NCBI GenBank assembly: GCA_025993795.1
Contig: JAMQHL010000060.1
Location: 1-46,788, forward strand
DNA length: 46,788 nt
Direction: 5' to 3'
DNA from: Planctomycetota bacterium
Lineage (GTDB): Bacteria; Planctomycetota; UBA8742; UBA2392
Each line of letters begins with the position of its first letter. The first letter of the stretch is position 1. A program made the translations under genes and the position numbers. Below the pieces are notes generated by a model, which was not told the origin of the DNA, did no database searches, and saw nothing but the letters and a program-made list of their open reading frames with translations. This document shows, piece by piece, positions 16,427 through 23,608 of this stretch.

Positions 16427-16480
16427 CCGGGCGCGAACGGGAATGCAGACAACAACATCGTCACACAAGCCACCAACAAA

Positions 16481-16518
16481 GGAGCCTGACCCCTTTTCTT
16501 TTTGACCCCTTTTCTTTT
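16481..16518. repeat. GGAGCCTGACCCCTTTT motif, with partial direct repeat
   Basis: GGAGCCTGACCCCTTTTC at 16481-16498 is followed by a second partial copy (TGACCCCTTTTCTTTT) at 16503-16518. The first copy has an inverted counterpart at 19619-19636 (GAAAGGGGTTCAGGCTCC), differing by one indel-like shift. The two copies bracket the IS21 remnant and the restriction-modification genes. Confidence 0.75.
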
Positions 16519-16523
16519 CTTTG

Positions 16524-16792
16524 ACGTGATCAGCACGGCCTACGAGAGGACCAGCCTGATCCTGACCACGAACCTGCCCTTCGAGCAATGGACGGAGGTG
16601 CTGGGTAGTGAACGCCTCACAGGCGCCGCGCTCGACCGGCTCACGCACCGCTGCCACATCATCGAGGCCAACGGCGAAAGTTTCCGGCTGCAGGACGCAA
16701 GAAAGCGCGCCCCGGCGCGCCAAGGCCAGGCCAAAGCAGCAAACCAGCCAGTCAAACAGGCAACCCAAAGCACCGAGATCAAGGAGAGTTAG
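16524..16792 (+). pseudogene. istB: istB remnant: C-terminal part of the IS21-family ATP-binding helper
   Basis: The reading frame starts abruptly with VISTAYERTSLILTTNLPFE and continues WTEVLGSERLTGAALDRL to HRCHIIEANGESFRL, the conserved C-terminal third of IstB AAA+ proteins (sensor-1 Asn in TTN and the Arg of LDRL). Walker A and B are absent; only about 60 conserved residues remain of roughly 250, plus a Gln/Ala/Lys-rich tail to TAG 16790. The upstream junction is the T-rich repeat at 16481-16518. It is not expected to be functional. Confidence 0.85.
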
Positions 16793-16889
16793 AGCAACCT
16801 CTTGCCGGTGGTCGGCGAGAGGATTACACAGGCAAGGGGTGCTGCACTTTTCGCCCGCCACCTGCTGCACTTTTCAACCGCCCTTTACA
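16524..16889 (+). mobile_element. IS21-family insertion sequence remnant (right end)
   Basis: The element's 3' part survives: the end of istB, an 81-base tail and a right terminus ending in TTTACA at 16889. The subterminal region has two direct repeats of TGCTGCACTTTTC(G/A)(C/A)CCGCC (16840-16859 and 16863-16882), the multiple end repeats typical of IS21 elements. istA, most of istB and the left end are missing. The right end lies within the 3' end of the methyltransferase gene, whose stop codon it provides. Confidence 0.75.
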
Positions 16890-17962
16890 TACTTGGTGTT
16901 CGCTGTTTTTGGGCGTCGTTGCCCGCCATCGTCCGGCAGTGTCGGCAACCGGTGCCCATTCCAGAGGATTCCCGGCTTAGGTATGCGATAGTAGTCCTCG
17001 CTGCCCTTACTTCCGTTGCTAGTAGGTGGCTGGTTTTCGGCGTGGCCGTTATCGCCAGCCAACGCGTCGAATCGCCCTCGTGCGCCCTTCAAGTAGTCCT
17101 CTACAAGTTCGGCGCAAAGCCAATGGCGTTCTAGCCGCTCGCACACTTCGCCCGTGATGCAGCTTCCCGCGAACGGATCAACAACCACGTCCCCAATGTC
17201 TGTCAACATGCGAATGAAGTACTCCGGAAGGTCGGCGGGATAGCGGGCCGGGTGCGGCTTGATGCCGAGTGACTCGCAATAGCGCATGTAATGGCTGTTG
17301 CTCTCCGTGTTTGGGATGGCGAGCAAGTTCGGGGGAATGGCTGCGCCGTTGTCCACGGCGAACTTTTCGCTGATGTCGTGCCCCGATGGCCGCCGCTTAG
17401 CCTTGTAGCCGTTCTTCAAGAGAGACTTCATGCTTTCACTGTATGGTTGGAGAACGCGCCGGTTGCTGGCTTTGGGCCATGGCGTCTTGGACAGCCACCA
17501 AACGGTGTTGATGGCGTCTTTGACGCGGATGCGCCGCACCGTCACCCACTCGGCGGGTGTCGGTAGCTTCGACGGGTTCCACCAGTAGAAGTCCTGGGCA
17601 AGGTGAAAGCCGAACTCCTCGCAAAGCATGATGAGAAACTTGAAGTGGTAGAGGTGGCGGGTTGGTTCGCCCTTGTTCCAAGCTCCTCCTATGTCGATAA
17701 CAACGCTGCCGGTATCTTTCAGGACGCGCTTGAACTGCGCCGCAAAGGGCTTGAACCAATCAACGTACTTGTCGGCTTCGACGTTGCCGTACTCCTTTTT
17801 GCGGACTAGCCCGAACGGCGGGCTGGTCATGATCAAATCAACCGACTCGTCGGGCATGCGCTCAAGCACGTCGAGCGAATCGGCGTGAACTATGCGGCCG
17901 TGCTTGGTTGTGTGGTAAACCGTCGGCGGGTCAAGCTTCTTGAATAGGCTGTGCATCTTCAT
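16874..17962 (-). CDS. Site-specific DNA methyltransferase, beta class (probably N4-cytosine)
   Basis: A 362-residue S-adenosylmethionine-dependent DNA methylase. Motif IV, TSPPFG, is at residues 46-51 and the AdoMet-binding motif I, VDPFAGSCITGE, at 261-272; this IV-before-I order defines the beta class. TSPP rather than DPPY favours N4-cytosine methylation, though N6-adenine is not excluded. Its ATG overlaps the nuclease stop (ATGA, 17959-17962), so the two are translated together as a restriction-modification pair. The last five codons and TGA lie in the end of an IS21 remnant, so the native C-terminus has been replaced; the catalytic core is intact. By eye the pair is less GC-rich than its neighbours, suggesting acquisition. 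Confidence 0.9.
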   Translation of the reverse strand: MKMHSLFKKLDPPTVYHTTKHGRIVHADSLDVLERMPDESVDLIMTSPPFGLVRKKEYGNVEADKYVDWFKPFAAQFKRVLKDTGSVVIDIGGAWNKGEPTRHLYHFKFLIMLCEEFGFHLAQDFYWWNPSKLPTPAEWVTVRRIRVKDAINTVWWLSKTPWPKASNRRVLQPYSESMKSLLKNGYKAKRRPSGHDISEKFAVDNGAAIPPNLLAIPNTESNSHYMRYCESLGIKPHPARYPADLPEYFIRMLTDIGDVVVDPFAGSCITGEVCERLERHWLCAELVEDYLKGARGRFDALAGDNGHAENQPPTSNGSKGSEDYYRIPKPGILWNGHRLPTLPDDGGQRRPKTANTKYVKGG

Positions 17963-19326
17963 AGCTCCAGTGCCTTGAGCTTCATTGCGTGGCTTGCCTC
18001 GCGATTGAACACGTCAACAATGCGAGTTGGGTTGGCTTCGATAGCGCGTAGGTCGTCGCGGTTGACCATCACAAAGCAGAGGTTGGATTCCTGGGCAACC
18101 TTGTTCGCGTAGCGACGGGCTTCCGGGCCAATCTCACCGGTAGTAACGATCACTATCGCCGTACTCTTGAGGAAGTGCGTAAGCCCCACCTCTTTGGCCA
18201 CGTCGTCCAGTGAAACCCTGGCCGTGTTCTTGCATTGGACTTGCCAGCGCGAGTAGATGAGGCGCGCGGACTCAAAGAGTACGTCAACTTCTGCGCCCCC
18301 GGTGGCTTCTCCGCGTAGTCGCGTCGCCAGATACTTCAGGTCCAAGAGCTGCATTAACTTGAAGGCAAGGGCCTCAAGGGCAAGTCCGCGAACGTGCGTG
18401 TCCTTGGAGTCTAGCTCCCTGAGGATGTCCGGTAGGGACTTCCTGAGTAGGGGGCGCAAGTCGGAAGCCGTTTGCTTTTCTAGCTGCTCCAAGAGCGGCT
18501 GGATCACGTCGGCGACAAGCTTCGGTGTCGGCTTGACGAGGAACGGCTTCGCGCCGCGTCCTTCGCCTTTAGTTCCTCGCGTAAGCTCGATGTAACCGGC
18601 TTCAGCTAGCGGGTAAAGAACCTGCTTGGGCAAGTTCTTCTCGTCGAACGCGACGCCATAGGTGGCATGCGCGAGCTTCTCAACTTCGTTGGACCGGTGC
18701 TCGCCTTGCGGCCCGAGGTTTGCAAGCGCCTTTAGATATGCCTTCTGCTGCGGCGTGAGCATCGACAAGGCGTCAAGTTCGGCTGCGTCGGTTCCTGCAA
18801 GCTCCTTGAGCTTTGCTTCGTTTACGCGCCAGCCATCGACGAACACTCCTGCCTTCTCCAGCCATAGACGCATGATGCTTGGATGCTTGCCGCCGCGCGG
18901 GAAGCTGACGCCTAGCTTCTCCAGCCAGTGCCGAAGCTTGTTGAGGTCTACGGTTTCTCCGGCAACCTGCATGTCGAGAACGCACTGCACCAGTGTGACA
19001 CCGCGCAGGTGAAGCAAGATGTGACGTCCCAAGGCCGCGTAAAGCTCGGCGGGCTTTGCGGCGACGGAGTGAAGTTGTCGGCCAAACTCGGTAAGCCTGG
19101 CGTCCCTGTCGATGATGCCATAGGCAATCAAACCGAGCTTGCAGTTGTTGGCGAGCTTCCCCCGGTTGTAGTCGTTGGTCTTGTGGTTGGCAAAGTAGCG
19201 GGCCTTGATGGCTGCTTCAAAGGCGTGCCAATCGCCGCCGTGGTGGGCGGCTAGCTCTATCACCTCCGCAAGGTCGATCTGCGAAGGGGAAAACTCGCTT
19301 CCAAATGGCAAGTCGCTCTTGCCCAT
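17959..19326 (-). CDS. Restriction endonuclease with C-terminal Mrr-like PD-(D/E)xK domain
   Basis: A 455-residue protein. Residues 1-300 are mostly helical and resemble winged-helix or DNA-recognition regions (TPQQKAYLKALANLG, LYPLAEAGYIELTRG). The nuclease core is at about 315-425: E319 in LALEALAFKLMQL, D348 in GGAEVDVLFE and the Q-x-K signature QCKN at 364-367, typical of Mrr_cat enzymes. Located directly upstream of, and overlapping, a methyltransferase, it is most simply the nuclease of a type II system; the target site is unknown. ATG 19326 was preferred over a TTG 15 bases upstream. The nuclease is first in the operon, so early methylation control matters when the system enters a new cell. 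Confidence 0.82.
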   Translation of the reverse strand: MGKSDLPFGSEFSPSQIDLAEVIELAAHHGGDWHAFEAAIKARYFANHKTNDYNRGKLANNCKLGLIAYGIIDRDARLTEFGRQLHSVAAKPAELYAALGRHILLHLRGVTLVQCVLDMQVAGETVDLNKLRHWLEKLGVSFPRGGKHPSIMRLWLEKAGVFVDGWRVNEAKLKELAGTDAAELDALSMLTPQQKAYLKALANLGPQGEHRSNEVEKLAHATYGVAFDEKNLPKQVLYPLAEAGYIELTRGTKGEGRGAKPFLVKPTPKLVADVIQPLLEQLEKQTASDLRPLLRKSLPDILRELDSKDTHVRGLALEALAFKLMQLLDLKYLATRLRGEATGGAEVDVLFESARLIYSRWQVQCKNTARVSLDDVAKEVGLTHFLKSTAIVIVTTGEIGPEARRYANKVAQESNLCFVMVNRDDLRAIEANPTRIVDVFNREASHAMKLKALEL

Positions 19327-19355
19327 ATCTAGGTCTCGCAACGGTCTAGCAAGTC

Positions 19356-19375
19356 AGCCCACGTTAGCATGGGCT
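19356..19375. promoter_or_regulatory. Inverted repeat upstream of the restriction gene (possible operator)
   Basis: AGCCCA and TGGGCT form perfect 6-base arms around an 8-base spacer, ending 30 bases from the nuclease start codon. The position suits an operator or leader hairpin controlling the restriction-modification operon. No C-protein gene is present, so any regulator would be one of the two enzymes or a host factor. Inference. Confidence 0.3.
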
Positions 19376-19618
19376 GCGACAAACCTTGGCCGACAAGATC
19401 AAACCAAACGACGATAACTTATGTTGATGAGCGGTCAGCCTGTTGGCGACCTGTGAACAAGCGGCTCCGCGCGCGATTGCGGCGCAAACCATGGCACAGT
19501 GTCACGCGCGCGCGACAACAATAGGCCGCCTTCCATTTCTGGTACGATTTGCGGTACAGTTGGGTTCTCGGTACGTTTTGGCCGGAACGACAACCGCCTC
19601 CAGATTGGCTCTGAAGGG

Positions 19619-19636
19619 GAAAGGGGTTCAGGCTCC
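19619..19636. repeat. Inverted copy of the GGAGCCTGACCCCTTTTC motif
   Basis: GAAAGGGGTTCAGGCTCC is nearly the reverse complement of the motif at 16481-16498. Together they bracket about 3.15 kb containing the IS21 remnant and both restriction-modification genes. Confidence 0.65.
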
Positions 19637-19769
19637 TTTTTGTGTTGAGCCGGGCAGATGGGTTATAGTTACTCCGGGCGTATCGGGACCCTCATGCACA
19701 TCCGATTGGTCGCCAAACGACCGAGTCCTTGGCTGTTCTGCGAAGCACTGGCGCGCAACCTTTTCCTGC

Positions 19770-20684
19770 CTACCCGCGCTCGAGGTAGTCTTTCTCGGCG
19801 CTGTCATCGAGCACCATCGTGCCGTCGCCCTTGCGCGTGAAAACTTCCTTCAGCAGCGAGTGCGGTTTCAACCCGTTGATCAGATAGGCGCGCTTCACGC
19901 CGCCGCGCACCGCGCCGATCGCGCCCAGCAACTTGGGCACCATGCCGGCTTTGACTTCGCGCTTTTCGATCATGGCTTCGGCCTGGCTGACGGTCAGATA
20001 GACGTAGCGGCTTTCGGGGTCGGCCAGGTCGCGCAGCACGCCGTTGGTGTTCGTGAGCATGAACAGTTTCTCGGCTTGCATCTCCCCGGCAACGGTGCAT
20101 GCCACGGTGTCGGCGTTGATGTTCAGGATGTGTCCTTCGTCGTCGCAGGCAAGCGGGCTGAGCACCGGGATGTAGCGGTTCTCGACCAGCGTGCGCAGCA
20201 ACGCGGGGTTGCAGTCGCGGATGTCGCCGACGTTCTTGAAGTCCACGGTTGTCTTTTCGCCGGTTTCGGGGTCGGTCATTTCCCGTGGCGGGCGGCGCAT
20301 GGCCGTCAGCACTTCGCCGTCCAGGCCGCTCAGGCCCACGGGCAGCACGCCCGCCTTGCGAATGGCAGCCAGAATGTCGGTGTTGATGCTGCCGGCAAAG
20401 ACCATCTTTGCCATTTCAAGCGTGGCGTCGTCGGTGATGCGGCGGCCCCCGACCTTTTCGGGCTTTACGCCCATCTTGCCGCTGACTTCGTCAAGCTGGG
20501 GGCCGCCGCCGTGGATGACGATGATGCGGATGCCAAGCTGGTTCAGCATGGCGACGTCTTTGGCAAACAGGTCAAGCGCCTCGGGCGTCTTGGCGATTTC
20601 GCCGCCGACTTTCACGACGAACACCTTGTCGCGATAGCGGCGCAGATAGGGCAGGGCCTGCAGCAGTACGCTTACGTCGTCCAT
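19770..20684 (-). CDS. argB: Acetylglutamate kinase
   Basis: A 304-residue amino-acid-kinase-family enzyme phosphorylating N-acetylglutamate, the second step of arginine synthesis. Visible motifs: VVKVGGEIAKTPE (Lys and phosphate loop), VIHGGGPQLDEV (substrate glycine-rich loop), NINADTVACTVAGEMQAEKL and a C-terminal KAGMVPKLLGAI. An insert of about ten residues (RRPPREMTDPETGEKT) sits between two core strands. ATG 20684 was chosen over a TTG 27 bases upstream. It is divergent from the transketolase gene; no other arg genes are nearby. Confidence 0.93.
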   Translation of the reverse strand: MDDVSVLLQALPYLRRYRDKVFVVKVGGEIAKTPEALDLFAKDVAMLNQLGIRIIVIHGGGPQLDEVSGKMGVKPEKVGGRRITDDATLEMAKMVFAGSINTDILAAIRKAGVLPVGLSGLDGEVLTAMRRPPREMTDPETGEKTTVDFKNVGDIRDCNPALLRTLVENRYIPVLSPLACDDEGHILNINADTVACTVAGEMQAEKLFMLTNTNGVLRDLADPESRYVYLTVSQAEAMIEKREVKAGMVPKLLGAIGAVRGGVKRAYLINGLKPHSLLKEVFTRKGDGTMVLDDSAEKDYLERG

Positions 20685-20736
20685 TGACACCAATCCCCAA
20701 TCGTCCAACAACGGGCCCTTGCGGAAAGCGGCGCAC

Positions 20737-20742
20737 TATACT
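20737..20742 (+). promoter_or_regulatory. Possible -10 element (TATACT) for the transketolase gene
   Basis: TATACT stands out in the GC-rich 105-base divergent region and lies 48 bases before ATG 20790. No well-spaced -35 box is visible (a TTGCGG is only 12 bases upstream), so this is tentative. Confidence 0.25.
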
Positions 20743-20789
20743 TTCGTGCGTGCGGACGGAAACGCCCGCGCCTACCACAAAGGCGACCC

Positions 20790-21647
20790 ATGCATGTACA
20801 AGAGCGCACGATGCCCGCACTGACACCTGAGCTTGAAACCGAACTGCGTGAAACCGCACGCAACCTGCGCATTGAAGTCGTCAACATGCTCACGCGCGCA
20901 GGCTCCGGCCATCCCGGCGGCAGCCTTGGCATGGCTGACATCGTTACCTGCCTGTACTTTGGCGGGTTTGTGCGCCATGACCCCAAGAATCCCGGCTGGC
21001 TTGAGCGCGACCGCGTCGTGCTCAGCAACGGCCACATCTGCCCCATCCTGTACGCCGCCCTGGGCGAGCGCGGGTACTTTCCCAAGGAATGGTTCAAGAC
21101 GCTGCGCCAGGTCGGCAGCCACCTGCAGGGCCACCCCGCGATGCACAAGACACCGGGCGTTGAGCTCAGCACCGGCAGCCTCGGCCATGGCGTCTGCGGC
21201 GCGCTGGGCATGGCGCTGGCCGAGCGCATGAGCGGCCGCGACACCCACGTGTGGGCCCTGTGCGGCGACGGCGAATTGCAGGAAGGCCTGCCCTGGGAAG
21301 CGTTCATGGCTGCCAGCCACTACAAAGCTGACAACCTGACCATCATCGTGGACCGCAACGACGCGCAGATTGACGGCACGACCGAAAGCGTGATGAGCCT
21401 CGAGCCATTTCCGGACAAGCTGCGGGCGTTCGGGTTTGAGACCATTGTGATCGACGGCCACGACTACGGCCAGATTTTCGACGCCATGAACAAGGCCCAG
21501 CAGACCAGCGGCAAACCCACTGCCATTGTGGCCAACACGATCATGGGCAGGGGCGTGAAGTTCATGGAAGCCGACGGCTACAAGTGGCACGGCAAGACGC
21601 CAAGTAAAGAGCAGGCGGCGCAGGCGCTGAAAGACCTGGGCGCGTAA
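20790..21647 (+). CDS. Transketolase, N-terminal (ThDP-binding) subunit
   Basis: A 285-residue protein covering only the diphosphate-binding half of transketolase: SGHPGGSLGMADI near residue 40, LSTGSLGHGVCGALGMAL, and the ThDP/Mg motif GDGELQEGLPWEA with IVDRNDAQIDG. In whole transketolases this half is followed by the pyrimidine-binding and C-terminal domains; here the gene ends normally (KDLGA) and the partner gene does not follow. Split transketolases are known in many bacteria and archaea, so a C-terminal subunit is expected elsewhere in the genome. ATG 20790 has AAAGGCG upstream; an in-frame ATG at 20811 is an alternative. Confidence 0.88.
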   Translation: MHVQERTMPALTPELETELRETARNLRIEVVNMLTRAGSGHPGGSLGMADIVTCLYFGGFVRHDPKNPGWLERDRVVLSNGHICPILYAALGERGYFPKEWFKTLRQVGSHLQGHPAMHKTPGVELSTGSLGHGVCGALGMALAERMSGRDTHVWALCGDGELQEGLPWEAFMAASHYKADNLTIIVDRNDAQIDGTTESVMSLEPFPDKLRAFGFETIVIDGHDYGQIFDAMNKAQQTSGKPTAIVANTIMGRGVKFMEADGYKWHGKTPSKEQAAQALKDLGA

Positions 21648-21669
21648 GCGCGGCAGCAACGGAGAGGCC

Positions 21670-21915
21670 ATGGACAGCAAGGAAGTCAGCAAAGAAGAGA
21701 TGGAACGCGCCTTCAAGGCCTTCAAGAAGCGCCTGAAGATATACCAGGCCGACGCTGCGGGCAGCATGGCGCCCGCAAGCCACCTCAGCGGCGCGCGCCC
21801 GACGATTACCGGAATCACACCGCCCGACCAGTACCCGCAAGAGGTATGGGACGCGCTGGTAGCCAAAGGCAAGCTGAAGAAGTCCGGCAAGAACACCTAC
21901 GAACTCGCGCGCTAA
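21670..21915 (+). CDS. Small conserved-looking protein, 81 residues
   Basis: Starts 22 bases after the transketolase stop with a strong GGAGAGG site, so it is probably co-transcribed. The first half is a charged helix (SKEEMERAFKAFKKRLKIYQ); the second half has GITPPDQYPQEVWDALVAKG and a basic KLKKSGKNTYEL end, resembling a small winged-helix-like or accessory domain. No family is recognised with confidence. Confidence 0.65.
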   Translation: MDSKEVSKEEMERAFKAFKKRLKIYQADAAGSMAPASHLSGARPTITGITPPDQYPQEVWDALVAKGKLKKSGKNTYELAR

Positions 21916-22140
21916 GCGGCGAATCGGAAATCCGCAAGAGTGGCTTTACTCCCGCCTCCTGCCCCCTCCCTGGCGTGCTTCCACGATCCGGATCGCGGCG
22001 CAATCTCGACGCTCGGTTTCAAGGCAGTGTGCAGGCCGAAATAAAGCCCGCGCACGTTACGTTTCTCTGTTTTGCCACGACGCCCCGAGTGCGGCGTTGC
22101 TTTCATAGGCATTGGCGCATCACCGAGTGGAGTCCGGCGG

Positions 22141-22569
22141 ATGACTACGGGACGATACAACGTCGCAGTTGGTTTGATGGCCATGGTCGGCTTCATGATG
22201 TATGGGTTCCTCCTGATCTACCTGAGAGATTTCGCCCCGGGCAAGGAGGCGTGGATCGCGAGCTACTCCGAAGGTACCCATTTCGAGGCTCGCCTGGCAC
22301 ATGTCCACGGGAACCTGTTCGGGCTTCTGAATATCGTGCTCGGCCTCGTGCTTGTCCGGTTGAGGACAGCGACAGACTTGGCACGCCGTATCGCAGCCGG
22401 GCTAGGGCTTTCGGGCCTGCTTATGCCCGTTGGTATTCTGGCCGAAGTGTACCTTGGGCTCCCGCCGATCTTTGTGCTCATCGGTGCGATAGCCATGACG
22501 GCGTCAGTGCTGCTCACGGGGATACTTGCGTTTCGGCATTGGGAGCATTCCCCAGTCGAAACCCGCTGA
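22141..22569 (+). CDS. Integral membrane protein, 142 residues, unknown
   Basis: Four hydrophobic segments (about residues 7-27, 51-73, 84-106 and 109-130) predict a four-helix membrane protein. A loop between helices 1 and 2 carries EARLAHVHGN, with two histidines and an acidic residue near the membrane surface. The family is not recognised. ATG 22141 was chosen because MTTGRYNVAVGLMAM leads directly into helix 1; 23 more codons are open upstream. A 225-base gap with no gene separates it from the small protein gene before it. Confidence 0.6.
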   Translation: MTTGRYNVAVGLMAMVGFMMYGFLLIYLRDFAPGKEAWIASYSEGTHFEARLAHVHGNLFGLLNIVLGLVLVRLRTATDLARRIAAGLGLSGLLMPVGILAEVYLGLPPIFVLIGAIAMTASVLLTGILAFRHWEHSPVETR

Positions 22570-22757
22570 TGACCCATGCGATTAAGGACTTCTGGTTGGT
22601 TCAGTGGTTCCACGAGGCCGGTCGCGTATGGCGTGACCGCTTGCTTCCGCGCCCGGTCTAAAGAGCCAGGCATCTGCCCGGTTCAACCCAACACGAGCGC
22701 ACCCCTGCACAAGCTTCCTGACTTGAAACTTGCACACGTTCCTGCCTACATAAAAGG

Positions 22758-23330
22758 ATGGTTCAAGAAAGCGGAAAACCGCAACGCATCTGCGTGATCG
22801 GCTGTGGTGGAACGGGCAAGTCCACACTAGCACGCCTGCTCGGCGACCGCATGGACTTGCCCGTGTTTCACTTGGACGCGCTGATCTGGCAGGCCGGCTG
22901 GGTGCTGCCGTCTCGGGAAGACATAATCGCCGCACAGAAAGGAAACTCCGACGGCGAGCGCTGGGTCATCGACGGCAACTGGGACTCAACCATGCCCGTG
23001 CGCCTTGCTCGCGCGGACACGATCATCTGGCTGGATTACCCCACCCGCACCGCACTGTGGGGCATCATGAAGCGCCTGGCCCACTGGCGCGGGCGCGGGC
23101 GCCCAGACATGGCCGAGGGATGCGTTGAACGCTTCGACTGGGAGTTTCTGCGTTGGGTCGTCGAGTTTCGCAGCAAACACCGGCAGCGCATCCCCGAGAA
23201 GATCCGCGAGCACGGCAGTCACGCCCGCCTGTTTCAGATCACACGCCGCAGCGAATTACCGGCGGTGCTGGATGAATTGCTCAACGCTGCATCCACCACA
23301 TTGCATGAGCACCCAATGCGATGCGCTTAG
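22758..23330 (+). CDS. P-loop NTPase, DNA-topology-modulation / adenylate-kinase-like family
   Basis: A 190-residue protein with Walker A GCGGTGKST at residues 16-24 and the usual following helix, then FHLDALIWQAGW and WVIDGNW, characteristic of the FlaR/topology-modulation branch of small P-loop kinases. A basic lid region follows (RLAHWRGRGRPD). The likely reaction is phosphoryl transfer to a small molecule or nucleotide, though the substrate of this family is not established. The only usable ATG follows AAAGG very closely. A 278-base gap with no gene follows. Confidence 0.8.
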   Translation: MVQESGKPQRICVIGCGGTGKSTLARLLGDRMDLPVFHLDALIWQAGWVLPSREDIIAAQKGNSDGERWVIDGNWDSTMPVRLARADTIIWLDYPTRTALWGIMKRLAHWRGRGRPDMAEGCVERFDWEFLRWVVEFRSKHRQRIPEKIREHGSHARLFQITRRSELPAVLDELLNAASTTLHEHPMRCA

Positions 23331-23608
23331 CCCGCTGACGCCGGCATCCATAGCCGGCCAGAAAGCGCGTGTCCGGGCAGACGCGGCGGGCCTTCCTGCG
23401 CCAACGCGGCGCTTTGGCGTCGGTTCCTCATCGGCGTTTCCAGACAGTTTCGCGGATTGGTCAGCGTTTGCGCGCCATCCCGAGTTCGTAAACCCCCGCT
23501 GCCGCTGTCCTTGCATCCCGCTTCCATTTTGGGAGACTACGGGCCCCTTGCCGCCGGACCGGGATTTGCCCGGAAACGCGCCTACCGTAGCCAAGCCGCC
23601 GGTGTTTC

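Larger units (their letters stand above)
19327..19769. other. 443-base intergenic region upstream of the restriction gene
   Basis: No convincing gene. It holds the inverted repeat at 19356-19375, an alternating CG run near 19505-19514, three GTAC-centred GGTAC(A/G) sites at 19541, 19553 and 19570 within 35 bases, and the GGGGTTCAGGCTCC motif at 19619-19636. Sequence composition changes here from the less GC-rich restriction genes to the GC-rich argB gene, so the right boundary of the island probably lies in this stretch. Confidence 0.5.

Noticed and set aside
15572..16870. 432-codon minus-strand frame opposite the UbiA-like gene
   Set aside because: Gln/Arg/His-rich low-complexity translation; the opposite strand shows clear membrane helices and UbiA motifs.
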